Shown: one piece after another, positions 56,554 to 64,000 of the stretch
How the letters are laid out: every line of letters begins with the position of its first letter
How positions within the stretch are numbered: position 1 is the stretch's first letter
From: Candidatus Moanabacter tarae
Lineage (GTDB): Bacteria > Verrucomicrobiota > Verrucomicrobiia > Opitutales > UBA2987
Reading direction: 5' to 3'
NCBI GenBank assembly: GCA_003226295.1
Contig: CP029803.1
Span: forward strand, 2,237,001-2,301,000
Length of the DNA stretch: 64,000 nucleotides
Made by a program: the position numbers and the translations under genes
The notes under the pieces: generated by a model
The model's database searches: none
What the model was told of the DNA's origin: nothing
The model's input: the letters and a program-made list of their open reading frames with translations, nothing else

Positions 56554-57486
56554 TCAATCCCTGAAGTCCGCATAGGGAACCGTTTTGTCTTGTCCTGAAT
56601 CTTCCTGAGAGCCGAAGTCACCGTCTGTTAACTGACTCGGAATTGATTTACGGTTTTCCCATGTTCTCATAAACTGTCGGATAAGACCATAAAAGATGTA
56701 GGTCAGAAATAGAATTGAAATGGCAACCGATCGGAATAAGTACACAAGGGTGAATCCGACTGCCAAATAGACGAATGTGCGCAGCCGAGTTTGAGTCTGC
56801 CAGTCAATTTTTTTGAAACTGGGATAGGAGATATTGCTGACCATTAGGAAAGCAATAAGCAGGAGAAGCACTGGGAGAAAAATCGACCATGATCGCAGAT
56901 CGTAACTATTCAACACCAGGACGAGGGAAGCGATCATTCCGGCGGCAGCGGGAACCGGAAGTCCTTTAAACTCCGTTGTCAGAGGCTCTCCAGTTTCAGT
57001 GAGAAGAGGATTGGAAATGACATTGAAGCGGGCTAGGCGAACGGCAGAACAGAATAGATACAGGAATCCAATAAGCCATCCCACTTGAAGGAAGAACGGG
57101 TAGGCTTCAGTAGGAGAGAGAATGAGAAAAAAGACCATCAAGGCTGGTGCCATTCCGAAAGAAACAATATCTGCTATGGAATCGAACTCTTTTCCGAAGA
57201 GAGATTCTTTGCCACCAAGGCGAGCCAATCTGCCATCTAAGGCATCAAAAATAACAGCTGCGAGAATGAACCAAACCGCTTCTGTGTATCGTTCACGCGC
57301 GAGCGTCTCATTAGTAACGGTGGAAGAGGACGCGTATTTGGCCTGAATACAGCGGATAACAGCAAGATAACCGCAGAAAAGGTTCCCGCCTGTCATAAGA
57401 TTTGGGAGAAAGTAAATTCGACTCGCCTCGTTCGTCGGATGCGGACGCGGAGGGGAGCTCTCCTGATTGGAAATCGAATCAGGCAT
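56554..57486 (-). CDS. pssA: CDP-diacylglycerol-serine O-phosphatidyltransferase
   Basis: Makes phosphatidylserine, precursor of phosphatidylethanolamine. The 310 aa include a polar head of 25 residues, then about eight membrane helices. The CDP-alcohol phosphotransferase motif is complete (DALDGRLARLGG, then GKEFDSIAD, fitting DxxDGxxAR...GxxxDxxxD) near 85-115. A polar C-terminal tail follows. Its start overlaps the RelE-like gene stop by 8 bp. Confidence 0.94.
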   Translation of the reverse strand: MPDSISNQESSPPRPHPTNEASRIYFLPNLMTGGNLFCGYLAVIRCIQAKYASSSTVTNETLARERYTEAVWFILAAVIFDALDGRLARLGGKESLFGKEFDSIADIVSFGMAPALMVFFLILSPTEAYPFFLQVGWLIGFLYLFCSAVRLARFNVISNPLLTETGEPLTTEFKGLPVPAAAGMIASLVLVLNSYDLRSWSIFLPVLLLLIAFLMVSNISYPSFKKIDWQTQTRLRTFVYLAVGFTLVYLFRSVAISILFLTYIFYGLIRQFMRTWENRKSIPSQLTDGDFGSQEDSGQDKTVPYADFRD

Positions 57487-57844
57487 CCTTTTTTAGACTT
57501 TCGAGATATCTCCAGAATGACTGATGTTGTTCGATCATCTGTTCTTCGCTGATGGGTAGTTTGGCGCGGAAAATAAAGTCAGTTAGCGTGTTCCGGTGAA
57601 GTAAATAGTGGCTGTGGAGAATATTGCCGTTTACCTCGAAGTAAATTCGAAAGTCTCCTGCACGGAGCCTGTAAAAGATAATCCCGCGGCGTCGAAATTT
57701 GCCCAAAGGTTCCTGAGGTCGGGAAAGCTGCTCAGGAGTTACTCCGCTGATCTGTTCTACAAGTTCAAGCTGTTCCTGCAGTTGGAGTTTTTCCAACTCG
57801 CCCATTGATTGATTACTGAAGGTTATTTGGAAAGGCTGCTGCAT
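57479..57844 (-). CDS. RelE/ParE-like protein coupled to pssA
   Basis: 121 aa. The C-terminal two thirds follow the RelE/ParE toxin pattern: LGKFRRRGIIFYRLRAGDFRIYFEV (basic strands) and HSHYLLHRNTLTDFIFR. A helical N-terminal part precedes it. No antitoxin gene is next to it; instead the downstream partner is pssA, overlapping by 8 bp. So it may be a domesticated RNA-binding protein rather than a toxin. Charged residues typical of RelE are present, but catalytic competence cannot be judged by eye. Confidence 0.75.
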   Translation of the reverse strand: MQQPFQITFSNQSMGELEKLQLQEQLELVEQISGVTPEQLSRPQEPLGKFRRRGIIFYRLRAGDFRIYFEVNGNILHSHYLLHRNTLTDFIFRAKLPISEEQMIEQHQSFWRYLESLKKDA

Positions 57845-57983
57845 GGTGAAGTTTAACGAGAAAGAACATTCGGGATCTCGAATACGATTAACTTGCCATC
57901 AACAAAGCTCGACCAAAAGATACCTAGCAATAAGAAAATAAACGGTGAAGTTCCAAAAGCGAAGGATCTAAACAAGGCCTTGC

Positions 57984-57999
57984 AGACCTGAACAGGTCT
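57984..57999. promoter_or_regulatory. 16-bp palindrome in the relE-like / MOSC divergent region
   Basis: AGACCTG, AA, CAGGTCT: perfect 7-bp arms with a 2-bp centre, too tight to fold as an RNA hairpin, so a dimeric repressor site is the more natural reading. It stands 140 bp upstream of the RelE-like gene and 150 bp upstream of the MOSC gene. Confidence 0.45.
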
Positions 58000-58133
58000 T
58001 GGTTACATGAGCATTTTAACAGTGACAATGATATTGTTCTTTCGAGATAGGAACATATACAAGAGCGGAAGACTTTCAGGCAACGCAGACTTTAGGGTTT
58101 AATTTAGTATTGAAATTAATTATCTATTAGCAG

Positions 58134-58625
58134 GTGAGGAATCCAATTGAAGTTATGGGCCTCTTTGTTTCCCCCGGACACGATTTCATCGGTCGCCACG
58201 GGAAGGAGAGGTTGTTGAATCAGGTAATCTCAAAAAAAAATGTGCATTGTCTGGCGGGCCAAGGAATCGAGGGAGATCGGTTTTGCGGGTTTCGCGAAAA
58301 TTTTAAGGGGCAAATAACCTTCTTTGAATGGGAGATTTTGGAGGAACTGAGAACGACTTTCGGGAAACCGGATATTTCCCCTTCGGCTTCACGGCGAAAC
58401 GTTATCCTAAAAGGAATCGATCTTAATGTTCTGATCGGAAAACGATTTCAGATTCAAGAAGTTGTTTTCGAAGGCGCTGAACACTGTGCTCCCTGCAATT
58501 GGATGGACGTTGCTATTTTGCCAGGTACAAAAAAAGCCCTGGAGAACAAAGGCGGTCTTAGATCACGTATCCTTCAGTCAGGTTATCTGCGTTTGGGGAA
58601 GACGGATCTTCTTTTCCTGCCCTAA
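58134..58625 (+). CDS. MOSC-domain protein
   Basis: 163 aa from a GTG at 58134, or 156 aa from the ATG at 58155; the latter has GGTGAGGA about 14 nt upstream. MOSC fold features are visible: GIEGDRFCGF (about 45-54), a central FFEWEILEELR, SRRNVILKGIDLNVLIGKRF, and the conserved Cys in GAEHCAPCNWMD near 121. MOSC proteins bind molybdenum cofactor sulfur through this Cys. It neighbours a sulfite-oxidase-like protein and a Moco gene cluster. The substrate is unknown. Confidence 0.85.
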   Translation: MRNPIEVMGLFVSPGHDFIGRHGKERLLNQVISKKNVHCLAGQGIEGDRFCGFRENFKGQITFFEWEILEELRTTFGKPDISPSASRRNVILKGIDLNVLIGKRFQIQEVVFEGAEHCAPCNWMDVAILPGTKKALENKGGLRSRILQSGYLRLGKTDLLFLP

Positions 58626-58690
58626 GATTCACAAACCTGTGAGCTGATTGCCTATCCCATTCAGGATTGCATAAATAAGAAAAAGTCAGC

Positions 58691-58897
58691 CTAGAATTCG
58701 CCAATATAGCGCACCTCCTGTATACGGATTTGATCATTTCCAAAGCATCCTTGTAATACCCATTCAAGCTTTACGGGATTAGGATGATCGATGGACAGAA
58801 AACTTTCGGGAATTCTCGAACTGTTATATTTTGTACAGTCTAGACTCCTAAAAGTTAGATTTGCCCCATGGCAGCTAATTCGATCTCTGAGGAACAC
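58691..58897 (-). CDS. Possible small protein downstream of the sulfite-oxidase-like gene
   Basis: An open frame of 68 codons starts at a GTG (58895-58897) and could extend further upstream into the preceding gene in another frame. The sequence alternates like beta strands (VKLEWVLQGCFGNDQIRIQEVRYIGEF) and has two Cys. It would be 22 bp downstream of the sulfite-oxidase-like stop. No family recognised and no clear ribosome-binding site; it may be chance. Confidence 0.25.
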   Translation of the reverse strand: MFLRDRISCHGANLTFRSLDCTKYNSSRIPESFLSIDHPNPVKLEWVLQGCFGNDQIRIQEVRYIGEF

Positions 58898-58919
58898 AGT
58901 ATAAACAGGAACCTCGAGG

Positions 58920-59561
58920 TCAGGAGTACCGATCTTCTGTGAAAGGGTCAGCCGTGTTTGAGAATCCGCGCGATTCCCAGTAACCAAGTCGATCTTTTTC
59001 CAAAAAGTGGATTTGTTTAACAAACTTGGCGCCTTTCCAGGCATAAAGCTTGGGCACTATTATGCGAGCGGGCCCTCCGTGTTTCCGAGAAAGCGGACGA
59101 CCCTCAAATTCCGTAGCAATCAGTACATCATCATCGAGCAGAACGCTGAGCGGAACATTTACAGTGTAATCGTCGTAACTAGTAAAAAAAACAAACGCGG
59201 CCTCAGGCAGCGGATTTACGAGATCGCAAATCATGGTAAACGGAACCCCATTCCATCGACAGTCAAATTTGCTCCAGGTAGTAACACAATGGAAATCGCT
59301 TACCACGGAAACCATAGGAAGTTCCTGTAATTCATTCCAGTTCAGTGCAATAGGGTTTTCTACCTTGCCTCCAATCTTAAGCTTCCATTCAGAAAGAGGG
59401 ATAACAGGTTGAATCCCTAGGTCGAGAACTGGAAACCCTTCGGTCAGGTGTTGCCCCGCCGGGAGACGACTGTCTAGCGGTTTTGCCAGGGCTTTTGCTC
59501 CTTTTTCTACCTGTTTCGCCGCCCATCTTTCCTTGGCACTGCTTGATCGGCTTTCACTCAT
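58920..59561 (-). CDS. Sulfite-oxidase-like molybdopterin protein, cytoplasmic
   Basis: 213 aa with an oxidoreductase molybdopterin domain (PF00174 type): IPLSEWKLKIGGKVENPI (about 55-72), the cofactor-binding Cys in VVSDFHCVTTWSKFDCRWNGV near 93, and HGGPARIIVPKLYAWKGAKFVKQI near 168-191. It lacks a Tat leader, unlike MsrP/YedY, so it would fold and work in the cytoplasm. The N-terminus is basic and Ala-rich. The substrate is unknown. It fits with the Moco genes and the MOSC protein close by, and is divergent from the IclR-type gene. Confidence 0.88.
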   Translation of the reverse strand: MSESRSSSAKERWAAKQVEKGAKALAKPLDSRLPAGQHLTEGFPVLDLGIQPVIPLSEWKLKIGGKVENPIALNWNELQELPMVSVVSDFHCVTTWSKFDCRWNGVPFTMICDLVNPLPEAAFVFFTSYDDYTVNVPLSVLLDDDVLIATEFEGRPLSRKHGGPARIIVPKLYAWKGAKFVKQIHFLEKDRLGYWESRGFSNTADPFTEDRYS

Positions 59562-59585
59562 TCTTCCACTTTAATAATTCTTTAT

Positions 59586-59607
59586 GCACTTGCCGTAGGG
59601 CAAGTGC
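59586..59607. promoter_or_regulatory. 9-bp-arm palindrome between the sulfite-oxidase-like and IclR-type genes
   Basis: GCACTTGCC and GGCAAGTGC are perfect arms around GTAG. On the plus strand TTTT follows, as in a terminator, but no plus-strand gene ends near enough. It sits 25 nt upstream of the minus-strand start codon in a divergent region, so an operator or a leader hairpin is at least as likely. Confidence 0.5.
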
Positions 59608-59711
59608 TTTTCTGTTATTGAGTTGTTATTAGGATTACAGAATTTTCTCGGAGATAGTTGACGAATCACAAAGTATCATTTTTTCTAATAAAGATGCTAA
59701 TATAGCAATTT

Positions 59712-60458
59712 ATGCTTCCAGCACAACCAAATCGGGGATTAATCGATGGATTGCAATGTCTGCGAGCTCTCGCGATATCGAAAACACCCGTAGGCGTGAG
59801 AGAAATGGCCAACCGTATGTTGATGGAGCCAACAAAGGTTCATAGGCTTTTGAAAACCTTGACCTATATGGGGATGGTCCAACAGGACAAAGAGCGACGG
59901 TATCTTATTGGAGGCGGCATCCAGGTATTAGCGAATCTGGGTTTTAACGGATCAGAACTGGAGTGGCGGAGAGACAAAGCGATTCAATTGCTTTCGCGCG
60001 ATATAAAACATAATATTGCCTTCGGAGTGATGTGGGAGGGAATGGTTACATATCTCGAGGGAATACAGCAAAGCTCCAAAATAGTGGCTGGAGATGGAAT
60101 AGATCAGATTTCTTGGGACAGCCTAGAAGAGGCAAGTACCTGCTGCACGGGGTTGGTTTTGTTAGCGGGAAAAAACGATGAGGAAGTTGAAAGAATCTAT
60201 CGGGGAAGGCCAATACCCGGATTTATAGGTGGCCTTGGAGATTTGCGGCGAAAGCTAAGCGAAATTCAGGTTCGTAACTATGCCTACCTGACGGAAGTAA
60301 CTAGACAAAGATTAGGTGCTTTAGCGGTGCCGTTTACCGATGGACTTTCCGCTCTCGAAGTGCGAGGACCGATAGTTCAAGGGGATTTCCAAAGGATAAG
60401 TGAAATTGTGAGACAGGTAATTTTGACGGTCGAACGCTCATGGCGATGGAACGAGTAG
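59712..60458 (+). CDS. IclR-type transcriptional regulator
   Basis: 248 aa. The N-terminal winged helix (about 10-75, LIDGLQCLRALAISKTPVGVREMANRM then PTKVHRLLKTLTYMGMVQ) is followed by an effector domain (about 90-245) with the pattern of IclR proteins. IclR members sense small carbon metabolites. The frame overlaps addB by 19 bp, so it is cotranscribed with DNA-repair genes, an unusual pairing. The upstream divergent region holds a palindrome at 59586-59607. Confidence 0.8.
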   Translation: MLPAQPNRGLIDGLQCLRALAISKTPVGVREMANRMLMEPTKVHRLLKTLTYMGMVQQDKERRYLIGGGIQVLANLGFNGSELEWRRDKAIQLLSRDIKHNIAFGVMWEGMVTYLEGIQQSSKIVAGDGIDQISWDSLEEASTCCTGLVLLAGKNDEEVERIYRGRPIPGFIGGLGDLRRKLSEIQVRNYAYLTEVTRQRLGALAVPFTDGLSALEVRGPIVQGDFQRISEIVRQVILTVERSWRWNE

Positions 60459-63409
60459 GTCTCTACCGGAGTCAGAACTTTGAGGACTCTTGGGAGGTTA
60501 TATTACATCCCTGGTTTCGCGAACAGAATCTGGGTAGAGAGGTTAGTGCTGGAACTGCCGCGGTAATTGTCCCTCATGTTTCATGCATTGCTTTTCTCAA
60601 AGCCCGCCTGCTGGAACAAGAATCCGGTGCTTTTGGAATATTCTTCTTCACGTCTCGAACCTTGCGAGAATTTCTTTTACGGAATTTAGCAACACTTCCA
60701 CCCCTAGTGTCGCGGGAAGATGCTCGTCTATTTGTCTCGCTGGCAGCTGAGAAAATTTCCGAAACCCGAGTGGCACAGGCAGTGTCTCACTCACCTGACT
60801 CATTCCTATATATTTTGAAACAGATAACAGGGGGGGGATGGGAACTGAGAGATTGGGAGAATAAAGAAGCGGAAAATATAGCACGCCAATTCTTAAGATA
60901 TCTGGAACGTGCCGGGATGCAGACGGTTCAACAAGCGGATAGACGCCTTCTCAGAGAATCGGAAACGATGGAACCTTTCTTTCAACGAATTTTGGTATAT
61001 GGATTTTCGGAGAGAGAATGGCCCCAATTGCTTCTCCTTCGGGCGGCTATCAATTTTGCTAGACGGGCAACGGTGGTCCTTTTGGAAGAGGGCTTGGATG
61101 ATTCCGGAAGAAGTTGGTTGGGGACTTGGGAAGAATTTTTTGGGAATGCCGAAACTGTGGCCTCGAAAAGGGATAGAGAAGAATCAGGATTCGACGCGGT
61201 CACGGACAATCTCGAAGGCTTAATTGAATCGGGAGTAGGAGAATCTTTGCCAAAGCAGGTCATTTATCGCGTAACCGAGAATAGGGACAACGAAGCCAAA
61301 ACTATTGTTGCCCAAGCTCTAACCTTTTTATCCGAATCAGATTCGGTACGAGTAGGAATCGTTTTCTCAAGGCCGTCTGTGCTCTCACGATTAGTTACTG
61401 ACTATCTGGTCACGCTCCGCATTCCGCACTATGACTCGTTAGGCAATGTTCCGGGCCGGGGCCCCATAGAGCTGATCCTTGATATGTGGATTCAGTTACA
61501 GGAGGAACAGCGACTTGATTCTCTTTTGGATTTTAGTTGCGCGCTTGCTACAGGAGGGTTTCTCGACCCAAAAATTTCAGCGAGCTTGAAAACCATCTGC
61601 GAAAATGCGGCGCAGGAAGTGTTGACCGACGAGCTTGCTGTGCTGAAGGCGTTTGTTTTGCAAGAGAGAATGGAATCTCCTGCAGCAAGTTTTTTTTCCT
61701 GGTGGGTGCTTTTCCCCAAGGTAGCGTCAATAGGTAGTCTAATAGATTGGACCGAAAAATTTCTTTCTTTGTTGGATTCGCCCAAGGTGACTTCAAATTT
61801 ACAAAGAAAGGCAAAAGACTTAGAAATGCTACGGGAGATAGAGGTTTCCCGAGAGAATTTTTGCCAATGGCTTCGCGATGTTTTCAAGGATTCGCAGCGG
61901 ATCAGGAACGAGCTTGGGCAAAACCCATTCTCCCGAATTCATATCCTTTCATTCGACGAGTTCAGTGGCGAGAGCTGGAGTCATCTTATCGTCGGAGGAT
62001 TGAATTCTGACGAATGGCCCCGCAGCAGGGTAGAATCCGGGCTTTTCAGTGGGGACCAGATAGGAAAATTGAATCAGATGGTGTTGAAGCAGGGACGTCA
62101 AGGAGAAGGGCACGTTGTGCTAGAGGCAGACAACAGCTGGATTCATTCATCCTCTGACCTACGGCTATCAAGCCTTGTTCATTTTAGTCGTCTCTTACGT
62201 GTTCCGCGTCGAGGGCTTGCGTTGACATTTTCGGCCGAGAAGAGAACTGCTACCCTCGAGATGGGTAGGCCGAGCGAATTTTTACTTAAGGTTTATTGGG
62301 TTGATAAAGGAAGTCTTCTCGAAGGAGACGAATTGAAAACGCTCATCAAGAAAACAAACGGGTGGCTTGATGGGATGTTTAGCAAAACGTTAGATAGCAG
62401 GGATCAAACCGATCAAATGTTATCTGCATTCAAAGCCCGAAGGGATCCTGAAAAACCTTTTAGCGAATATGAATTCAGCTACCGAGAGCCTCCATCGGGA
62501 GGCCTTTCGCTGTCTGCAAGCGCGTGGGATATTCTTATGGAACGACCTGCAGAAGTCTGGCTCAATCATGTCCTGAAACTGCGGAAGAGGCAAAATTGGT
62601 CGGAAAAAATGGGATCTAATTTGGCGCATGGGTCGTGGGTACATTCGTGGTTGCGGATTGGGAATGAGAGAGGTGAATTCATCCCTTTCCCTAAGGCCGA
62701 TGATTGGCGTGAGTCGGCGCGACATTCGGCGCATTTAACGCTCGACAAGGTCTCATTAGCTTATCGTAAAGCAGGACGCGAGGTTCCGGACTGGTGGCTT
62801 TCTCAATGGAACGAAGCAACTGAAGTCGCTGAACAGTTCCTTGAGCGCCTAACCGGCATCGCTAAATGGACCCATCTGGCAAGCGAACGGCCTCTCCCGA
62901 CAAATGGCGCTGCTCTATTGCCGGATGGCACGCGATTGCCTATAAAGGGGCGGATGGACCTCATCCTTGCTAACGGGTCCATCGAAGGTTGTAAATGTGA
63001 CGATGCTTGGCCTGCTGATGCCTCGGCCTGGATTATCGACTTCAAGACTAGTGCCGGCGCGAGACCTCTCACATCCCGTAATTTTTTAAAAGGATATGGC
63101 CTGCAAATAGGCCTTTACGCACAGTCTCTGGCCACCATGGGATGCCAATCCATTTCTATGAGTATAGCACTCTCACACTCTCCACTAAGACCTCAGATTA
63201 ACCAAGAAGACCTGACAACCGCAAATACGCTTTGGCAAGAAATCGCTAGGGTTCACAATACTGGAGTGGTGGGCCAGTCGAGTGAGCTGCGGTCCAACTT
63301 TTCCTTCAAAGGGGACTATCCTATCGCTACCCTACAGGTCGATCCAGCGATAATTGAGCGCAAACGGGCGATGAAGCGGGAGGGTAAGAAATCCCAGACT
63401 GAGGAATGA
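60440..63409 (+). CDS. addB: AddB-like helicase/nuclease subunit
   Basis: 989 aa. The C-terminal PD-(D/E)XK nuclease is recognisable: GRMDLIL, then WIIDFKTSAG (Asp and Lys), then LQIGLYAQSL (Gln and Tyr) near 835-900. The N-terminal region lacks a Walker A motif, and the end lacks the Cys set of the Bacillus AddB iron-sulfur cluster, as in alphaproteobacterial-type AddB. It pairs with AddA to resect double-strand breaks. ATG at 60440 overlaps the IclR gene, with a second ATG at 60446; the stop overlaps the addA start (ATGA). Confidence 0.85.
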   Translation: MAMERVGLYRSQNFEDSWEVILHPWFREQNLGREVSAGTAAVIVPHVSCIAFLKARLLEQESGAFGIFFFTSRTLREFLLRNLATLPPLVSREDARLFVSLAAEKISETRVAQAVSHSPDSFLYILKQITGGGWELRDWENKEAENIARQFLRYLERAGMQTVQQADRRLLRESETMEPFFQRILVYGFSEREWPQLLLLRAAINFARRATVVLLEEGLDDSGRSWLGTWEEFFGNAETVASKRDREESGFDAVTDNLEGLIESGVGESLPKQVIYRVTENRDNEAKTIVAQALTFLSESDSVRVGIVFSRPSVLSRLVTDYLVTLRIPHYDSLGNVPGRGPIELILDMWIQLQEEQRLDSLLDFSCALATGGFLDPKISASLKTICENAAQEVLTDELAVLKAFVLQERMESPAASFFSWWVLFPKVASIGSLIDWTEKFLSLLDSPKVTSNLQRKAKDLEMLREIEVSRENFCQWLRDVFKDSQRIRNELGQNPFSRIHILSFDEFSGESWSHLIVGGLNSDEWPRSRVESGLFSGDQIGKLNQMVLKQGRQGEGHVVLEADNSWIHSSSDLRLSSLVHFSRLLRVPRRGLALTFSAEKRTATLEMGRPSEFLLKVYWVDKGSLLEGDELKTLIKKTNGWLDGMFSKTLDSRDQTDQMLSAFKARRDPEKPFSEYEFSYREPPSGGLSLSASAWDILMERPAEVWLNHVLKLRKRQNWSEKMGSNLAHGSWVHSWLRIGNERGEFIPFPKADDWRESARHSAHLTLDKVSLAYRKAGREVPDWWLSQWNEATEVAEQFLERLTGIAKWTHLASERPLPTNGAALLPDGTRLPIKGRMDLILANGSIEGCKCDDAWPADASAWIIDFKTSAGARPLTSRNFLKGYGLQIGLYAQSLATMGCQSISMSIALSHSPLRPQINQEDLTTANTLWQEIARVHNTGVVGQSSELRSNFSFKGDYPIATLQVDPAIIERKRAMKREGKKSQTEE

Positions 63410-64000
63410 AGTCACCGAATGTTGGGAGAGAGGTTAAAACCCCGTTAAAAGATGAAGTAGCGCGGAGACGCTTCAGTCAGGAGCTCGAGTGTAATTTTTC
63501 CGTTATCGCACCCGCGGGGGTAGGCAAGACTTCAGCAATCGTTGATCGCGTAGTAAATATTGTCCAGATTGATGATAAGAGACAAGGGACGGGTTTAAAA
63601 CCACTAGCAATCGTCACTTATACTCGGAAAGCGGCGCGTGATATGGAAGTCCGATCTCGTAACGCCCTGCTTCAGCAGGGCGCCCGGCCGGAATCTCTAG
63701 TTCGTTTGAGCCAGGCTTTTTTCGGGACTATTCACAGCTTTTGCCTCGATCTTATTCGAGCGGAGGGGCATTTCTTGGGACTATCTTCTGCGATCGAAAT
63801 CGCGAATAACCATTCCTCCCTTTGGTTGCAATTCATTCGCGATAATGACCAAGTCATAGATATAATGGAGGGCAATAACCTCGACGGATTCCGACGTCAT
63901 TCTGAGGTTGGAAAGGTTATCGAATTAGCCCGGGAGTGGCGAGGTTCGGGGCCAACCAACAAGACGTTGGAACCCTTACCGAAGCCGGACCTGACGCCGC
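63406..64000 (+). CDS. addA: AddA-like UvrD-family helicase/nuclease, 3' part outside window
   Basis: About 198 codons are visible and the frame is open at the window edge. UvrD-type motif I is APAGVGKTSAIVDRVV (about 38-53), motif Ia TYTRKAARDM (about 75-84), then FFGTIHSFCLDLIRAEG near 112-128, typical of AddA and RecB superfamily-1 helicases. ATG at 63406-63408 overlaps the addB stop. The nuclease domain expected at the C-terminus is not in view. Confidence 0.88.
   Translation, partial: MKSPNVGREVKTPLKDEVARRRFSQELECNFSVIAPAGVGKTSAIVDRVVNIVQIDDKRQGTGLKPLAIVTYTRKAARDMEVRSRNALLQQGARPESLVRLSQAFFGTIHSFCLDLIRAEGHFLGLSSAIEIANNHSSLWLQFIRDNDQVIDIMEGNNLDGFRRHSEVGKVIELAREWRGSGPTNKTLEPLPKPDLTP

Overview
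The window is a gene-dense bacterial chromosome segment from a Gram-negative-type organism. It carries lipoproteins, a Tat-like leader, an F1Fo ATP synthase, and FtsK and RodZ, and most genes run on the minus strand. Gene content and gene style (FloA with two NfeD proteins, a membrane-anchored protein ending in a GPPVGVR-type tail, a spore-photoproduct-lyase relative in a non-sporulation context, AddAB) suggest Verrucomicrobiota, perhaps Opitutia. That is an inference: no rRNA or other phylogenetic marker is present. I see no insertion sequence, CRISPR array or prophage.

Layout. 1-4.4 kb (-): prmA (cut by the window edge), dnaJ, grpE, an AsmA-like protein and manA. 4.6-7.9 kb (+): ftsK and rodZ. 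8-12 kb (-): an nfeD, short nfeD, floA and small membrane protein operon. 12.3-14.2 kb (+): queG and udp. 14.2-28.5 kb: an accessory island of membrane and polyamine genes in two arms around a tRNA-Ile(CAU). The left arm has a membrane-fused spermidine synthase, a His-rich multi-pass protein, an exported FAD oxidoreductase, a double DUF350 protein and a CPBP protease. The right arm has a TerB/CbbX-type AAA+ ATPase, AdoMet decarboxylase, PspA, a YjfI-like DUF2170 protein, a K+-channel/TrkA-N protein, a winged-helix-like protein, a lipoprotein and a small membrane protein. 28.6-35.3 kb (-): the complete atpBEFHAGDC operon with a good sigma70-type promoter. 35.5-40.7 kb (-): trmB, mnmG, mnmE and recA in a visibly AT-richer block. 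40.9-47.7 kb (+): a ThuA-like protein, an operon of MTAN-like nucleosidase, SplB-like radical SAM and degenerate SDR, then miaB, a membrane protein and gmk. 47.8-49.3 kb (-): gnd. 49.6-54 kb: molybdenum cofactor genes moaE, moaD, mobA, moaC, moeA (-) and moaA (+). 54.2-57.8 kb (-): a membrane protein, dnaN, pssA and a RelE-like protein. 58.1-59.6 kb: a MOSC protein and a sulfite-oxidase-like protein. 59.7-64 kb (+): an IclR-type regulator overlapping addB, then addA (cut by the window edge).

How they work together. The island resembles the enterobacterial yjfIJKLMC-type neighbourhood: PspA homologue, DUF2170, DUF350 and lipoprotein, with polyamine-modifying enzymes. Here it encodes its own decarboxylated-AdoMet supply (speH) and an aminopropyltransferase fused to a membrane domain. 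The likely theme is an envelope-stress system that makes or modifies a polyamine-like molecule at the membrane. The second most interesting region is the SplB operon, where both the radical SAM protein and the SDR lack canonical catalytic residues. Other points worth checking are a MoaD whose Gly-Gly is buried under a 28-residue tail, a cluster of DnaA-box-like sites upstream of dnaN, and a palindrome upstream of recA.
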